Positions 34,900 to 43,465 of a DNA stretch of 64,000 nucleotides are shown piece by piece (within the stretch, counting starts at the first letter, position 1; every line of letters starts with the position of its first letter). A program made the translations under genes and the position numbers. The notes under the pieces are model-generated. The model was not told the origin of the DNA and made no database searches. It saw only the letters and a list, made by a program, of their open reading frames with translations. The DNA is from M3007 sp046316495 (lineage in GTDB: Bacteria; Bacteroidota; Bacteroidia; Chitinophagales; Saprospiraceae), in NCBI GenBank assembly GCA_046316495.1, contig JBKDAM010000076.1:1-64000 (forward strand). Reading direction: 5' to 3'.

Positions 34900-36828
34900 A
34901 TGAAACATGCTCTAAAACTTGGCCTTTCTGCCCTCTGTTTGCTATTAACAGGCCTTCTTTTCGGTCAAAACGAGGAATCGGCCGACTGGGTGCGTACCCA
35001 TTACAACAAGCAAGAGGTGATGATCCCAATGCGGGATGGAATCCGATTGTTTACCGCTATTTATACGCCAAAGGATACCAGCAAAACCTATCCTATTTTA
35101 ATGAAACGAACGCCCTATTCCTCTGGGCCCTATGGTGCAGATCAATTCCCGGCACAGTTTCAAAATAAGTACCTAGCCAAAGAAGGCTACATTTTTGTGA
35201 ATCAGGACGTTCGGGGCCGATATATGAGTGAAGGAGAATTTGTGGATGTCCGACCTTACCAGCCCACCTCCACCACAGAGCCTGTCAAAAAAGGGGGAAA
35301 AGCCAAAAAAGAACAGCCAGCCATTGATGAAGCAACCGATACCTATGATACGGTGGACTGGCTACTGGAGCACCTCTCAAACGATAACGGAAACGTAGGG
35401 GTTTACGGGATTTCCTACCCTGGATTCTACTCCACCATGGCTATTTTGGCGAAGCACCCCGCGATCAAAGCCGTTTCCCCGCAGGCGCCTGTCACCGACT
35501 GGTTTATTGGCGATGATTTTCACCATAACGGAGCATTTATGCTGATGGACGCCTTCTCGTTTTATTCCGGGTTTGGAAAACCGCGACCTAAACCTACCAC
35601 ACAGGGGCAGCCTGGATTTCAGGATTGGAAAACACCCGACAACTATGAATTTTACTTGCGCACCGGCGCTTTACGGAATTTTAATGAGCAGTATCTAAAA
35701 GGGGGAATTCCTTTTTGGAATGACTTAGTGGCGCACCCCAACTACGATGAATGGTGGCAGGCGCGCAATCCAAGGCCGCATTTAAAGGAGGTACAAGCTG
35801 CAGTCCTGACCGTGGGAGGCCTATTCGATGCAGAAGATTGTTTTGGGGCCTGGCAAGTCTACAAAGCTATTGAGCGACAGAACAGCGCCAAGGTTTCCAA
35901 CCGCCTCATTATGGGGCCTTGGGTCCATGGCGGTTGGGCAAGGGGCAAAGGAGACCGCCTGGGAAATGTACATTTCGGAGTGGAAACCAGCGATTATTAT
36001 GCTCGAGAAATGGAATTCCCTTTTTTCGAATATTACTTAAAAGGAAAAGGACAGGTGACCCTGGACGACGTTACTGTCTTTGAAACCGGGAGCAACCAAT
36101 GGACTCAGTACCCCGCCTGGCCTCCAGCGCAGGCGAAGGAGACAGCCTATTATCTAAGAGAAAACCATCAAATTTCACTACAAAAGCCCGACAAAACAAC
36201 GGAAGCATTCCATGAGTACCTAAGCGATCCAGCTCATCCAGTCCCCTATACTGAGGACGTTCACCTTCGTAGAACCCGGGAATATATGACGGACGACCAG
36301 CGATTTGCCAGTAGAAGGCCAGATGTATTGACCTACAGTACTCCGGTGCTGGAAAAACCCATAACCGCCACGGGGCCAATTATAGCCGATTTGTGGGTAA
36401 GTACCAGTGGGACCGATGCCGATTGGGTGGTGAAAGTGATTGATGTCTTTCCCGATACCCTCTCTGCTGTGGAAAATGGAGTGCCAATGGGTGGGTACCA
36501 AATGTTAGTAAGAGGAGAAGTGATGCGAGGAAGATTCCGAAACAGTTTCGAAGAGCCCGAACCCTTCGTACCGGGAGAAGCCGCGAGGGTTCGATTTGAA
36601 TTACCGGACATTGCGCATACCTTTTTACCTGGGCACCGGATGATGATTCAGATTCAAAGCAGCTGGTTTCCTTTGGTAGACCGGAACCCACAACAGTTTG
36701 TAAATATTTACGAATGCAGTGATGAGGACTTCATAAGAGCTGAACATCGAGTGTACCACAGCGCTCAACACCCCTCGGCGATTCGGTTTTATACTCTAGA
36801 AAAAGGAGAAACTCAGGCGCCTCGTTAA
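34900..36828 (+). CDS. Secreted CocE/NonD family hydrolase (X-Pro dipeptidyl-peptidase/alpha-amino-acid ester hydrolase type)
   Basis: A 642-residue exported serine hydrolase. Signal peptide 1-23 (LLTGLLFGQ). The alpha/beta-hydrolase domain has MPMRDGIRL-like MIPMRDGIRLFTAIYTP, the oxyanion region YVNQDVRGRYMSEGEF-like NQDVRGRYMSEGEF, and the nucleophile S172 in YGISYPGF. The C-terminal jelly-roll (about 400-640; LPDIAHTFLPGHRMMIQIQSSWFPLVDRNPQ) is the X-Pro DAP C-terminal domain. It cuts esters or Xaa-Pro peptides outside the cytoplasm. An insert at about 125-145 (KKGGKAKKEQ) is lysine-rich and unusual. Confidence 0.92.
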   Translation: MKHALKLGLSALCLLLTGLLFGQNEESADWVRTHYNKQEVMIPMRDGIRLFTAIYTPKDTSKTYPILMKRTPYSSGPYGADQFPAQFQNKYLAKEGYIFVNQDVRGRYMSEGEFVDVRPYQPTSTTEPVKKGGKAKKEQPAIDEATDTYDTVDWLLEHLSNDNGNVGVYGISYPGFYSTMAILAKHPAIKAVSPQAPVTDWFIGDDFHHNGAFMLMDAFSFYSGFGKPRPKPTTQGQPGFQDWKTPDNYEFYLRTGALRNFNEQYLKGGIPFWNDLVAHPNYDEWWQARNPRPHLKEVQAAVLTVGGLFDAEDCFGAWQVYKAIERQNSAKVSNRLIMGPWVHGGWARGKGDRLGNVHFGVETSDYYAREMEFPFFEYYLKGKGQVTLDDVTVFETGSNQWTQYPAWPPAQAKETAYYLRENHQISLQKPDKTTEAFHEYLSDPAHPVPYTEDVHLRRTREYMTDDQRFASRRPDVLTYSTPVLEKPITATGPIIADLWVSTSGTDADWVVKVIDVFPDTLSAVENGVPMGGYQMLVRGEVMRGRFRNSFEEPEPFVPGEAARVRFELPDIAHTFLPGHRMMIQIQSSWFPLVDRNPQQFVNIYECSDEDFIRAEHRVYHSAQHPSAIRFYTLEKGETQAPR

Positions 36829-36852
36829 GGAACAACGCGGCGCCTGAAAGAA

Positions 36853-37080
36853 TTATTTCTCGATATTTTTCTTTTCGGCGTCGCGAATTCCCTGGCGAAT
36901 TTCGTCTTCCACTGAGTTCTTGGCATTGTTAAACTCGCGGATACCACGGCCTAAACCACGCATTAGCTCAGGAATTTTTTGGCCTCCAAACAAAAGGAGC
37001 ACCACTAAAAAGATCAATATAATTTCGGTTGCACCGAGATTGCCTAAAAAAAGCAATAGGGAAAAAGAGAATGCGGTCAT
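36853..37080 (-). CDS. tatA: Twin-arginine translocase subunit TatA/TatE
   Basis: A 75-residue protein with one N-terminal transmembrane helix and the TatA amphipathic hinge: TEIILIFLVVLLLFGGQKIPELMRGLGRGIREF, then a charged tail (NSVEDEIRQGIRDAEKKNIEK). It forms the pore of the Tat export system for folded proteins. An upstream TTG at 37110 would add ten residues; the ATG at 37080 (MTAFSFS) is preferred. tatC is not in the window. A hairpin CAGGCGCC/GGCGCCTG (36814-36846) between it and the convergent hydrolase gene may help terminate. Confidence 0.92.
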   Translation of the reverse strand: MTAFSFSLLLFLGNLGATEIILIFLVVLLLFGGQKIPELMRGLGRGIREFNNAKNSVEDEIRQGIRDAEKKNIEK

Positions 37081-37280
37081 AACAAACAATTTAAAGGTTA
37101 GACGTTGCAAAGGTACGATGATGGCATTGGATTTGCAGCGTTTTAATGAAAGCGGCCCGAACTATTTACCAAAGATGACAAAAAAACGATGATCTAGGGT
37201 GCTTCAGCCACCAACAAGACTGACCTCTAAGCCACCCAACCGTTTCCGAAAAAGATCATAACAAGAATACTACCCTCAAC

Positions 37281-38066
37281 ATGAAGATAAACGAGATCAC
37301 CCAACTCCTAGAAGCCATCGCTCCCCCGCAGTACCAGGAATCGTATGATAATTCCGGATTACTTGTGGGGCACCCGGAAACAGAAGTGACCGGAATCCTT
37401 TTCTGCCTAGACGCCCTTGAATGCATCGTAGACGAAGCGCTACAAAAAGGTTGTAACTTAATTATTGCCCACCACCCGATCGTTTTTAAAGGGTTGAAGC
37501 GTTTTAACGGGAACAATTACGTAGAAAGAACCATCATCCACGCGATTCAAAACAAGGTGGCCATTTATGCGATTCATACCAATTTGGATAATGTCCTGTA
37601 TCGAGGAGTCAATGAACGAATCGCGCTTCAGCTCGGGTTAGAACAGCTGCAGGTACTCGTGCCCAAACCAGGACTCGATCAAGTAGGCGCTGGGGTAATT
37701 GGGCAGCTGCCGAATCCAGTAGAGGAACGCCTTTTTTTACAACAAGTAAAAGAAAAAATGAAGGCGGGCTGCGTCCGCCACACTCAATTGCTGAACAAGC
37801 CCATTCAACGAGTGGCGGTCTGCGGTGGAGCAGGAAGTAGCTTTTTGCCTTTTGCACTGGCACAACGCGCTGATATTTACATAACAGCAGATTTTAAGTA
37901 CCATGAATTTTTTGATGCAGAAAATCGGTTGGTCATTGCGGATATTGGACATTTTGAGAGCGAACAATACACGATTCCGCTTTTATATGATATTATTTGG
38001 GAAAAATACCCTAATTTTGCGCTCAATTTGACCGAACATAATACCAATCCGGTCAATTACCTTTGA
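37281..38066 (+). CDS. Nif3-like dinuclear metal center protein
   Basis: A 261-residue Nif3/YbgI family protein with YDNSGLLVGHPETEVTGILFCLDA, the metal-binding histidines in NLIIAHHPIVFKGLK, YAIHTNLDN, and the C-terminal DIGHFESEQYT supplying His/Glu ligands. Many Bacteroidota relatives carry a central PII-like insert and are about 365 residues; this one lacks it. Function in the family is not settled (GTP cyclohydrolase-like fold, hydrolase suspected). It is 13 bp before the zinc-ribbon gene, a pairing commonly seen in Bacteroidota. Confidence 0.93.
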   Translation: MKINEITQLLEAIAPPQYQESYDNSGLLVGHPETEVTGILFCLDALECIVDEALQKGCNLIIAHHPIVFKGLKRFNGNNYVERTIIHAIQNKVAIYAIHTNLDNVLYRGVNERIALQLGLEQLQVLVPKPGLDQVGAGVIGQLPNPVEERLFLQQVKEKMKAGCVRHTQLLNKPIQRVAVCGGAGSSFLPFALAQRADIYITADFKYHEFFDAENRLVIADIGHFESEQYTIPLLYDIIWEKYPNFALNLTEHNTNPVNYL

Positions 38067-38079
38067 CAATCAATTAATT

Positions 38080-38829
38080 ATGGCAGAATTATCCATCGCT
38101 GAAAAACTTCAGAAACTGTGGAATCTCCAGCAAGTTGACTCCCAGCTGGACGAAATAAAAATCTTGAAAGGGGAACTACCCATGGAGGTAGCCGATCTGG
38201 AAGACGAATTAGCGGGTTTGGATACCCGAATCAAGCGTCTAAAGGCTACTGTGAAAGAGGCGGAAGGAGAAGTATCTCGCCTACAGGCTTTTGGAAAGGA
38301 TACAGAAGCCAACCTTAAGAAATACCAGAAGCAGATCGAGGAGGTCAAAAATAACCGCGAATACGAAGCGCTTCAAAGAGAAATCGATAATGCAAAATTA
38401 GATATCGAGTTGGCTACCAAAAAAACAAAGGAAGCCAAAGCTGTTCTCGATCAGAAAAAAGAAAGCCTGACGCTGGCAGAAGCAAAATTTACTGCTCGTC
38501 AACAAGACCTGGATACCAAAAAGCAGGAGCTCAATGGCATTATTGAGAAAACCAACCAGGAAGAAGCAAAATTAAAGGCCCACAGCGACCAAGCCCGTGT
38601 GGGGATTGAAGATCGCTTGTTGAAAGCCTATGATAAAACTCGGACCACGTACCGGAATGGTTTGGCGGTTGTGACCGTCGACCGCGACGCTTGTGGCGGC
38701 TGCTTTAACAGGATACCACCTCAAGTGCAACTGGAAGTATGCCTTCATAAAAAGATCATTGCTTGTGAGCATTGCGGACGGATTTTGGTGGATCAAAGCA
38801 TTGTTAATCCTCCCCTTGTAGAGGCTTAA
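38080..38829 (+). CDS. Coiled-coil C4-type zinc-ribbon protein
   Basis: A 249-residue protein: residues about 10-180 form an antiparallel coiled coil (heptads such as LQALQREIDNAKLDIELATKK), and the C-terminus holds a zinc ribbon with two CxxC pairs, DACGGCFNRIP and IACEHCGRIL. Members of this family (DUF164/CT398-like) may act in nucleic-acid or secretion-related roles; not settled. It follows nif3-like by 13 bp and ends at a terminator, so the two form an operon. Confidence 0.9.
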   Translation: MAELSIAEKLQKLWNLQQVDSQLDEIKILKGELPMEVADLEDELAGLDTRIKRLKATVKEAEGEVSRLQAFGKDTEANLKKYQKQIEEVKNNREYEALQREIDNAKLDIELATKKTKEAKAVLDQKKESLTLAEAKFTARQQDLDTKKQELNGIIEKTNQEEAKLKAHSDQARVGIEDRLLKAYDKTRTTYRNGLAVVTVDRDACGGCFNRIPPQVQLEVCLHKKIIACEHCGRILVDQSIVNPPLVEA

Positions 38830-38863
38830 TTCATATTTATAATTAATTGATTTAGTGCCTGTT

Positions 38864-38896
38864 CTGAATATTTTTCAGTACAGGCACTATTTTTTT
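38864..38896 (+). terminator. Terminator of the nif3-like/zinc-ribbon operon
   Basis: AGTGCCTGT pairs with ACAGGCACT over a 13-nt loop, followed by ATTTTTTT. Confidence 0.88.
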
Positions 38897-38984
38897 ACAA
38901 AATATATGTTAAATGTTAACCAACTAACGGCTTAAATGCCGTTTCTTGCATGGTCTTTATTTTAGAAGACTTTCATTTGTAATC

Positions 38985-39518
38985 ATGCGCGTTTTTAGCC
39001 CATCTACGGTTTTATTGTTGTTGTTGTGTTGGTATGCCCCTGCAGTCCAAGCTCAGAGTCCCTCCTACAAGGTTCTGGACACCTACGACGACCTATCTAC
39101 GCTGTTGAACAGACACGAAGAAACTACCCTAGTGGTCAACTTTTGGGCTACTTATTGCGCTCCCTGTGTTCAGGAAATCCCCCTTTTAGATTCTCTACAA
39201 CAAAAATACGCAGACCGCCAACTGAAGGTGGTGCTGGTAAACTTGGATTTTCGGCATCAGCTCAAGCAACGGTTGGAGCCTTTTCTGGAAAAACACCATT
39301 TGAGCTCCAAGGTATTGGTATTGGCAGATCAGGACGCCGATTCTTGGATCCCTAAGGTAAGCCCAGATTGGGATGGAGGACTTCCGTTTACGATGATTAT
39401 AAAAGACGGCAAAAAAGTCCCTCACCAACAAGAATTCAACAGTTTTGATGGATTGGAGCAGTTCGTACTGCCTCATTTATCACCGGTGGATCTGCTTATT
39501 GCAAAACGTAAACGATAA
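38985..39518 (+). CDS. TlpA/ResA-like periplasmic thioredoxin
   Basis: A 177-residue exported thioredoxin-like protein. Signal peptide MRVFSPSTVLLLLLCWYAPAVQAQ; thioredoxin fold with the redox motif CAPC in VNFWATYCAPCVQEIPLLDSL, then VVLVNLDF and the cis-proline region GGLPFTMII. It probably reduces periplasmic disulfides. A start at 38946 would add 13 residues in front of the signal; ATTTGTAATC just before 38985 looks like a -7 box, so 38985 is chosen. Next to a second thioredoxin-fold gene but about 130 bp apart. Confidence 0.9.
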   Translation: MRVFSPSTVLLLLLCWYAPAVQAQSPSYKVLDTYDDLSTLLNRHEETTLVVNFWATYCAPCVQEIPLLDSLQQKYADRQLKVVLVNLDFRHQLKQRLEPFLEKHHLSSKVLVLADQDADSWIPKVSPDWDGGLPFTMIIKDGKKVPHQQEFNSFDGLEQFVLPHLSPVDLLIAKRKR

Positions 39519-39646
39519 TTTTTTTATATCACGCTATTTCATTTAAATAACATCTACATCTAAACGTGCGCCTGCCTCTTTTTCGCAGGACTTTTAATCT
39601 CTCTCTTTAATCCGATTTTTCACCTTCTTCTCCCTGTACTGAAGAC

Positions 39647-40327
39647 ATGAAAGTCACACTCCCGTCGGTTACCCTCCTGGCATTTTGCGCTGTTGTTTTA
39701 TCTAAATTCAACAGTCCTCCCGCCAATCCGACAACCGATTTTAATTATCCGGAAGGCTATGCTATTGGTGATGTAGCACAAAGCTTCCAATTAAGGAATT
39801 ACGATGGGCGCACCATCGGGTTAGAGGATTATCCTTCTGCGAAGGGGTTTATCATTGTCTTTACCAGCAATCATTGCCCCTACGCAGAAGCATACGAAGA
39901 CCGCCTTATCGCCCTTCACCGCAAATTTGCGGACCGAGGATTCCCATTGATTGCCATTAATCCAAACGCTCCAGAAATCAATCCTTTGGACAATATGGAG
40001 GCGATCAAAAAACGGGCCCGTCTAAAAAAATTTCCGTTTCCTTACCTTTCTGACTCCCTTCAACAGGTGTTTCCAATGTATGGAGCTGACCGCACCCCTC
40101 ACGTATTTGTGTTAGACAGCCTGCGGCACGTGCGCTACATGGGTACCATCGACGACAATGCGGAAGCTTCCCATAAAGTGACTAAACGGTATGTGGAGGA
40201 AGCTATCCACGCGCTGCTGGAAGGAGATGAGCCTACCCCTTCTACCACCAAAACTGTTGGATGTAAAATTCGAATGATGGAACGCCGCAGCAGTGCTCCG
40301 AAACCTATCGAAAAAACAGAGGGATAA
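39647..40327 (+). CDS. Single-cysteine redoxin (AhpC/TSA-like thioredoxin family)
   Basis: A 226-residue protein with a short hydrophobic N-terminus (about 1-20) and an AhpC/TSA-like fold: GYAIGDVAQSFQLRNYDGRTIGLEDY, the active-site loop TSNHCPYAEAYEDRLIALHRKF, and HVFVLDSLRHVRYMGTIDDN. The usual CxxC is CPYA, so it has a single active-site cysteine and cannot form an intramolecular CxxC disulfide; a second cysteine occurs only in the tail (VGCKIRM). Known in Bacteroidota as thioredoxin family proteins; a peroxiredoxin-like role is inference. csaA follows by 5 bp. Confidence 0.87.
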   Translation: MKVTLPSVTLLAFCAVVLSKFNSPPANPTTDFNYPEGYAIGDVAQSFQLRNYDGRTIGLEDYPSAKGFIIVFTSNHCPYAEAYEDRLIALHRKFADRGFPLIAINPNAPEINPLDNMEAIKKRARLKKFPFPYLSDSLQQVFPMYGADRTPHVFVLDSLRHVRYMGTIDDNAEASHKVTKRYVEEAIHALLEGDEPTPSTTKTVGCKIRMMERRSSAPKPIEKTEG

Positions 40328-40332
40328 CTTAA

Positions 40333-40662
40333 GTGATTCAACCAGCAGATTTTGCTAAAATAGACATCCGGATCGGGACCGTTTTGGAAGTATTTCCCTT
40401 TCCCAAAGCCAAAAAACCAGCTTGGCAACTCCATATTGATTTTGGTCCAGAAATCGGAATTAAAAGAAGCAGCGCACAAATCACCCAAAAATACGACACC
40501 CAACAGCTGTTGGGAAAGCAGGTGCTGGCAGTCGTGAATTTCCCTCCCAAGCAAATTGCGCACTTTTCTTCCGAGGTACTCGTGCTTGGGATAGAAACCG
40601 AAAATGGAGTCGTACTGCTTTCCGCAGACGAGCCGGTTTCCAATGGGCTTCGGGTTGTTTAA
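40333..40662 (+). CDS. csaA: tRNA-binding (CsaA-type) protein
   Basis: A 109-residue OB-fold tRNA-binding protein: FAKIDIRIGTVLEVFPFPKAKKPAWQLHIDFG, then IKRSSAQIT, VLAVVNFPPKQIAHFSSEVLVLG. The EMAP/CsaA family binds tRNA and has been called an export chaperone in Bacillus. The start codon is GTG, 5 bp after the stop of the redoxin gene; homology to the family N-terminus supports it. Cytoplasmic. Confidence 0.92.
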   Translation: MIQPADFAKIDIRIGTVLEVFPFPKAKKPAWQLHIDFGPEIGIKRSSAQITQKYDTQQLLGKQVLAVVNFPPKQIAHFSSEVLVLGIETENGVVLLSADEPVSNGLRVV

Positions 40663-40804
40663 CTATCTGACAACCTATCAATTAGACTACCGTCCATCTT
40701 AACCACAATAAATCCGTTTATTCCATTCTGTTTTTGTTTGCCGAATAATAGTATCTTGGGTCTTCGATTTCCCCATTTATCTTCGTACAAATTTATTTTC
40801 AGCT

Positions 40805-43399
40805 ATGGAATACTGCGCCTCCCCTCCTATCCAGGCTAGTTGGGCCGCTTTTTTTGCCACTTGTTTGCTGCTCTCTTGTTCCCCCTCAAGGCAGCACCCA
40901 AGCTCCATCCTCCAATCGGTATCGATTGTTTGGGAATTGATTCAAAACACATCAGAGGAGGAATGTCAGGCTGAATTTCGGTTTGTCAACCACGGAAAGC
41001 AAGCTCTATCGGGTTCAAATTGGAGTTTGTACTTTAATCAAACGACCGTCTTGCCTGGACTGCCGATGCCCGATTCCATGAAGGGCGAGGTGGTTCACCT
41101 CAATGGAGACCTTTATCAGTTTCGCCCTGGACCTGACTTTCAGATTGCTCCTGGCGACAGCCTCCGGTTTCGGTATCGATACATGGGTGCCATGATTAAA
41201 GAACGAGACCGCCCAGATGGCGCCTATTTTGTTGAAAAAAACGGTTCTAATGAGCAGGTAGTTTTACCCTACCGATTTGAAGCCCTTCCGTTAAGCAACT
41301 TAGAAGCCCTGTTTCCCAACCCTGAGCTCCGTGCCTTGGTACCAAACCCTTCCAACGAATACCAGCGGAACTTGGCTATTTCTACTTTACCCTTAAGCGC
41401 AGTTGGAAAAATAACCCCCAGCCCGTTCAGTATAAAAGACGGTGAAGGCATTGTTTGGCTGGACCCTCGAACCCAGATCGGTTACACGGTGGGGTTGGAG
41501 AACGAAGCGAAGCAACTACAACGGGGGCTCCAGAAAATAACCGGGCAATTGTTTTCCACGACCAAAGGAAGGGTGACAGGCCCTTTTTCCATTCAGCTCC
41601 AAAACAGCCCCATTACCGTAAACGGGATATCCAGCGAAGCGTATCAGCTGATGGCAGGGCCTGATAGCGGCATTCAGATAACCGGAAGCGATGCCGCAGG
41701 GGTCTTCTACGGAATTCAAAGCTTGTTATCCCTTGTATTAGCCGATAGCGGCCCCGGTGAATGGAAAATTCAATCGGTAGAAATACAAGATGCCCCAAGG
41801 TTTGCCTACCGCGGCTTCTTACTCGATATTGCCCGTAATTTTCAGAAAAAAGAGGCCGTACTGAAACTCATTGACCTTTTAGCCCTTTATAAAATAAATA
41901 AACTAAACCTTCGAATGACCGAGGATGAAGGCTGGAGGCTGGCAATCAAAGGGCTACCCGAACTCACAGAGGTCGGAGGAAAACGAGGACACAAGGCCCC
42001 AACGTCTAATTGCCTTCCACCGTCTTACGGTTCCGGTCCCTTCCCGGACGCTTCTGGCAACTACGGTTCCGGGTATTTCAGCCGGGAGGAGTTTAAAGAA
42101 ATCCTTCGCTATGCCCACCAGCACCACATAGAAGTAATTCCGGAAGTTTGTTTCCCAAGCCATGCACGCGCTGCCATTCAATCAATGGAAACGAGGTATC
42201 AGCATTATTTGGCCAAAAAAGACACAGTTAAAGCCCAGGAATTCCGATTAATAGACCCGGAAGATGCTTCGGTCTACCGATCCGCCCAACTCTACCAAGA
42301 TAATATTGTGTGTGTGGCTTTACCTTCCGTCTATCATTTTTATGAAACGGTGGTTCGGGACATCAGCCAAATGTATGAAGAAGCTGGTTTGAAAATGACC
42401 ACTTTCAATACCGGCGGGGATGAGGTCCCTAATGGAGCCTGGACCCAATCGCCAAGATGCGCTGAACTCCTGAAATCCTTACCTCATTTGAGCGATTACC
42501 GGCAATTACAAGGCTATTTTTTGGAAAACATCTTGCCCGTTCTCGAAAAGTACCAGGTGCAAATTTCGGGCTGGGAAGAAATCGTGTTAAATAAAGACAG
42601 CAAAGGGAAAGCAGTAGTCAATACATCGTTTGTCGGAAAACGCATTCTACCCTTGGTCTGGGACAATACAGATGACAACATTGATTTGGGCTACCGAATC
42701 GCTAATGCGGGGTATCCGGTTGTGCTCTGCAATGTAACCAACCTGTATTTTGACTTAGCCTACTCCATCGATCCTACAGAACCTGGTCTGTACTGGGGAG
42801 GCTTCCAGGATGCCATAGACCCTTATGTGATGGCCCCTTTTGATGTTTTTAAAACCGCCCATTTTGATGCATTCGGACGTCTGGGCACCAACGAACAGTC
42901 CTTCCCGGGTAAGGAACGGCTACGACCAGAGAACCGCCCCAAAATCCAGGGTTTACAAGCCCAGCTTTGGTCAGAGACTGTGAAAGGCCCCACTATGTTG
43001 GAATACTACTTAGCCCCCAAATTGTTTGCTTTCGCGGAAAAAGCATGGTCAAAAGCACCCGCCTGGGAAGAAGAGCACAGCCTCCCAAAACGGAATAAAG
43101 CCATCCTGGAAGGCTGGAGCGAATTGGCAAACAGAATCGGGCAGCGGGAATTCCCCAAACTAGACACCTACTTTGGCAGTTGGAATTACCGGATACCGGC
43201 ACCGGGAGCTATCTTTGAAAATGGACTTTTTTCTGCCAACACCGCTTTCCCTGGACTTATTATCCGGTACACTACCGATGGCTCCGAGCCAGGTCCTGCC
43301 TCCACACCCTACTTGGAGCCCGTCTTACTTAATGCTGGAACTATCAAAGTCAGGGCCTTTAATCGGGCTGGACGTGGAAGCAAAAGCTGGACCCTATGA
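40805..43399 (+). CDS. GH20 beta-N-acetylhexosaminidase lipoprotein
   Basis: An 864-residue surface or periplasmic exo-hexosaminidase. Lipoprotein signal ends FFATCLLLSC. An N-terminal carbohydrate-binding domain (about 35-190, CHB_HEX type) precedes a GH20b domain (about 195-330) and the GH20 catalytic barrel (about 335-740) with the catalytic D539-E540 pair in FNTGGDEVPNGAW and substrate aromatics in WSETVKGPTMLEYY. A C-terminal CHB_HEX-like beta domain contains RYTTDGSEPG. It removes terminal GlcNAc or GalNAc from chitobiose, glycans or glycolipids. It starts the run hexosaminidase, ceramidase-like, SIS isomerase (gaps 66 and 48 bp). Confidence 0.94.
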   Translation: MEYCASPPIQASWAAFFATCLLLSCSPSRQHPSSILQSVSIVWELIQNTSEEECQAEFRFVNHGKQALSGSNWSLYFNQTTVLPGLPMPDSMKGEVVHLNGDLYQFRPGPDFQIAPGDSLRFRYRYMGAMIKERDRPDGAYFVEKNGSNEQVVLPYRFEALPLSNLEALFPNPELRALVPNPSNEYQRNLAISTLPLSAVGKITPSPFSIKDGEGIVWLDPRTQIGYTVGLENEAKQLQRGLQKITGQLFSTTKGRVTGPFSIQLQNSPITVNGISSEAYQLMAGPDSGIQITGSDAAGVFYGIQSLLSLVLADSGPGEWKIQSVEIQDAPRFAYRGFLLDIARNFQKKEAVLKLIDLLALYKINKLNLRMTEDEGWRLAIKGLPELTEVGGKRGHKAPTSNCLPPSYGSGPFPDASGNYGSGYFSREEFKEILRYAHQHHIEVIPEVCFPSHARAAIQSMETRYQHYLAKKDTVKAQEFRLIDPEDASVYRSAQLYQDNIVCVALPSVYHFYETVVRDISQMYEEAGLKMTTFNTGGDEVPNGAWTQSPRCAELLKSLPHLSDYRQLQGYFLENILPVLEKYQVQISGWEEIVLNKDSKGKAVVNTSFVGKRILPLVWDNTDDNIDLGYRIANAGYPVVLCNVTNLYFDLAYSIDPTEPGLYWGGFQDAIDPYVMAPFDVFKTAHFDAFGRLGTNEQSFPGKERLRPENRPKIQGLQAQLWSETVKGPTMLEYYLAPKLFAFAEKAWSKAPAWEEEHSLPKRNKAILEGWSELANRIGQREFPKLDTYFGSWNYRIPAPGAIFENGLFSANTAFPGLIIRYTTDGSEPGPASTPYLEPVLLNAGTIKVRAFNRAGRGSKSWTL

Positions 43400-43465
43400 T
43401 GCGGCAACTACGTTTTTTCTGTCTTAAGTGGTAAATTAACCATCACAATTGATCTAAATCAGCAA

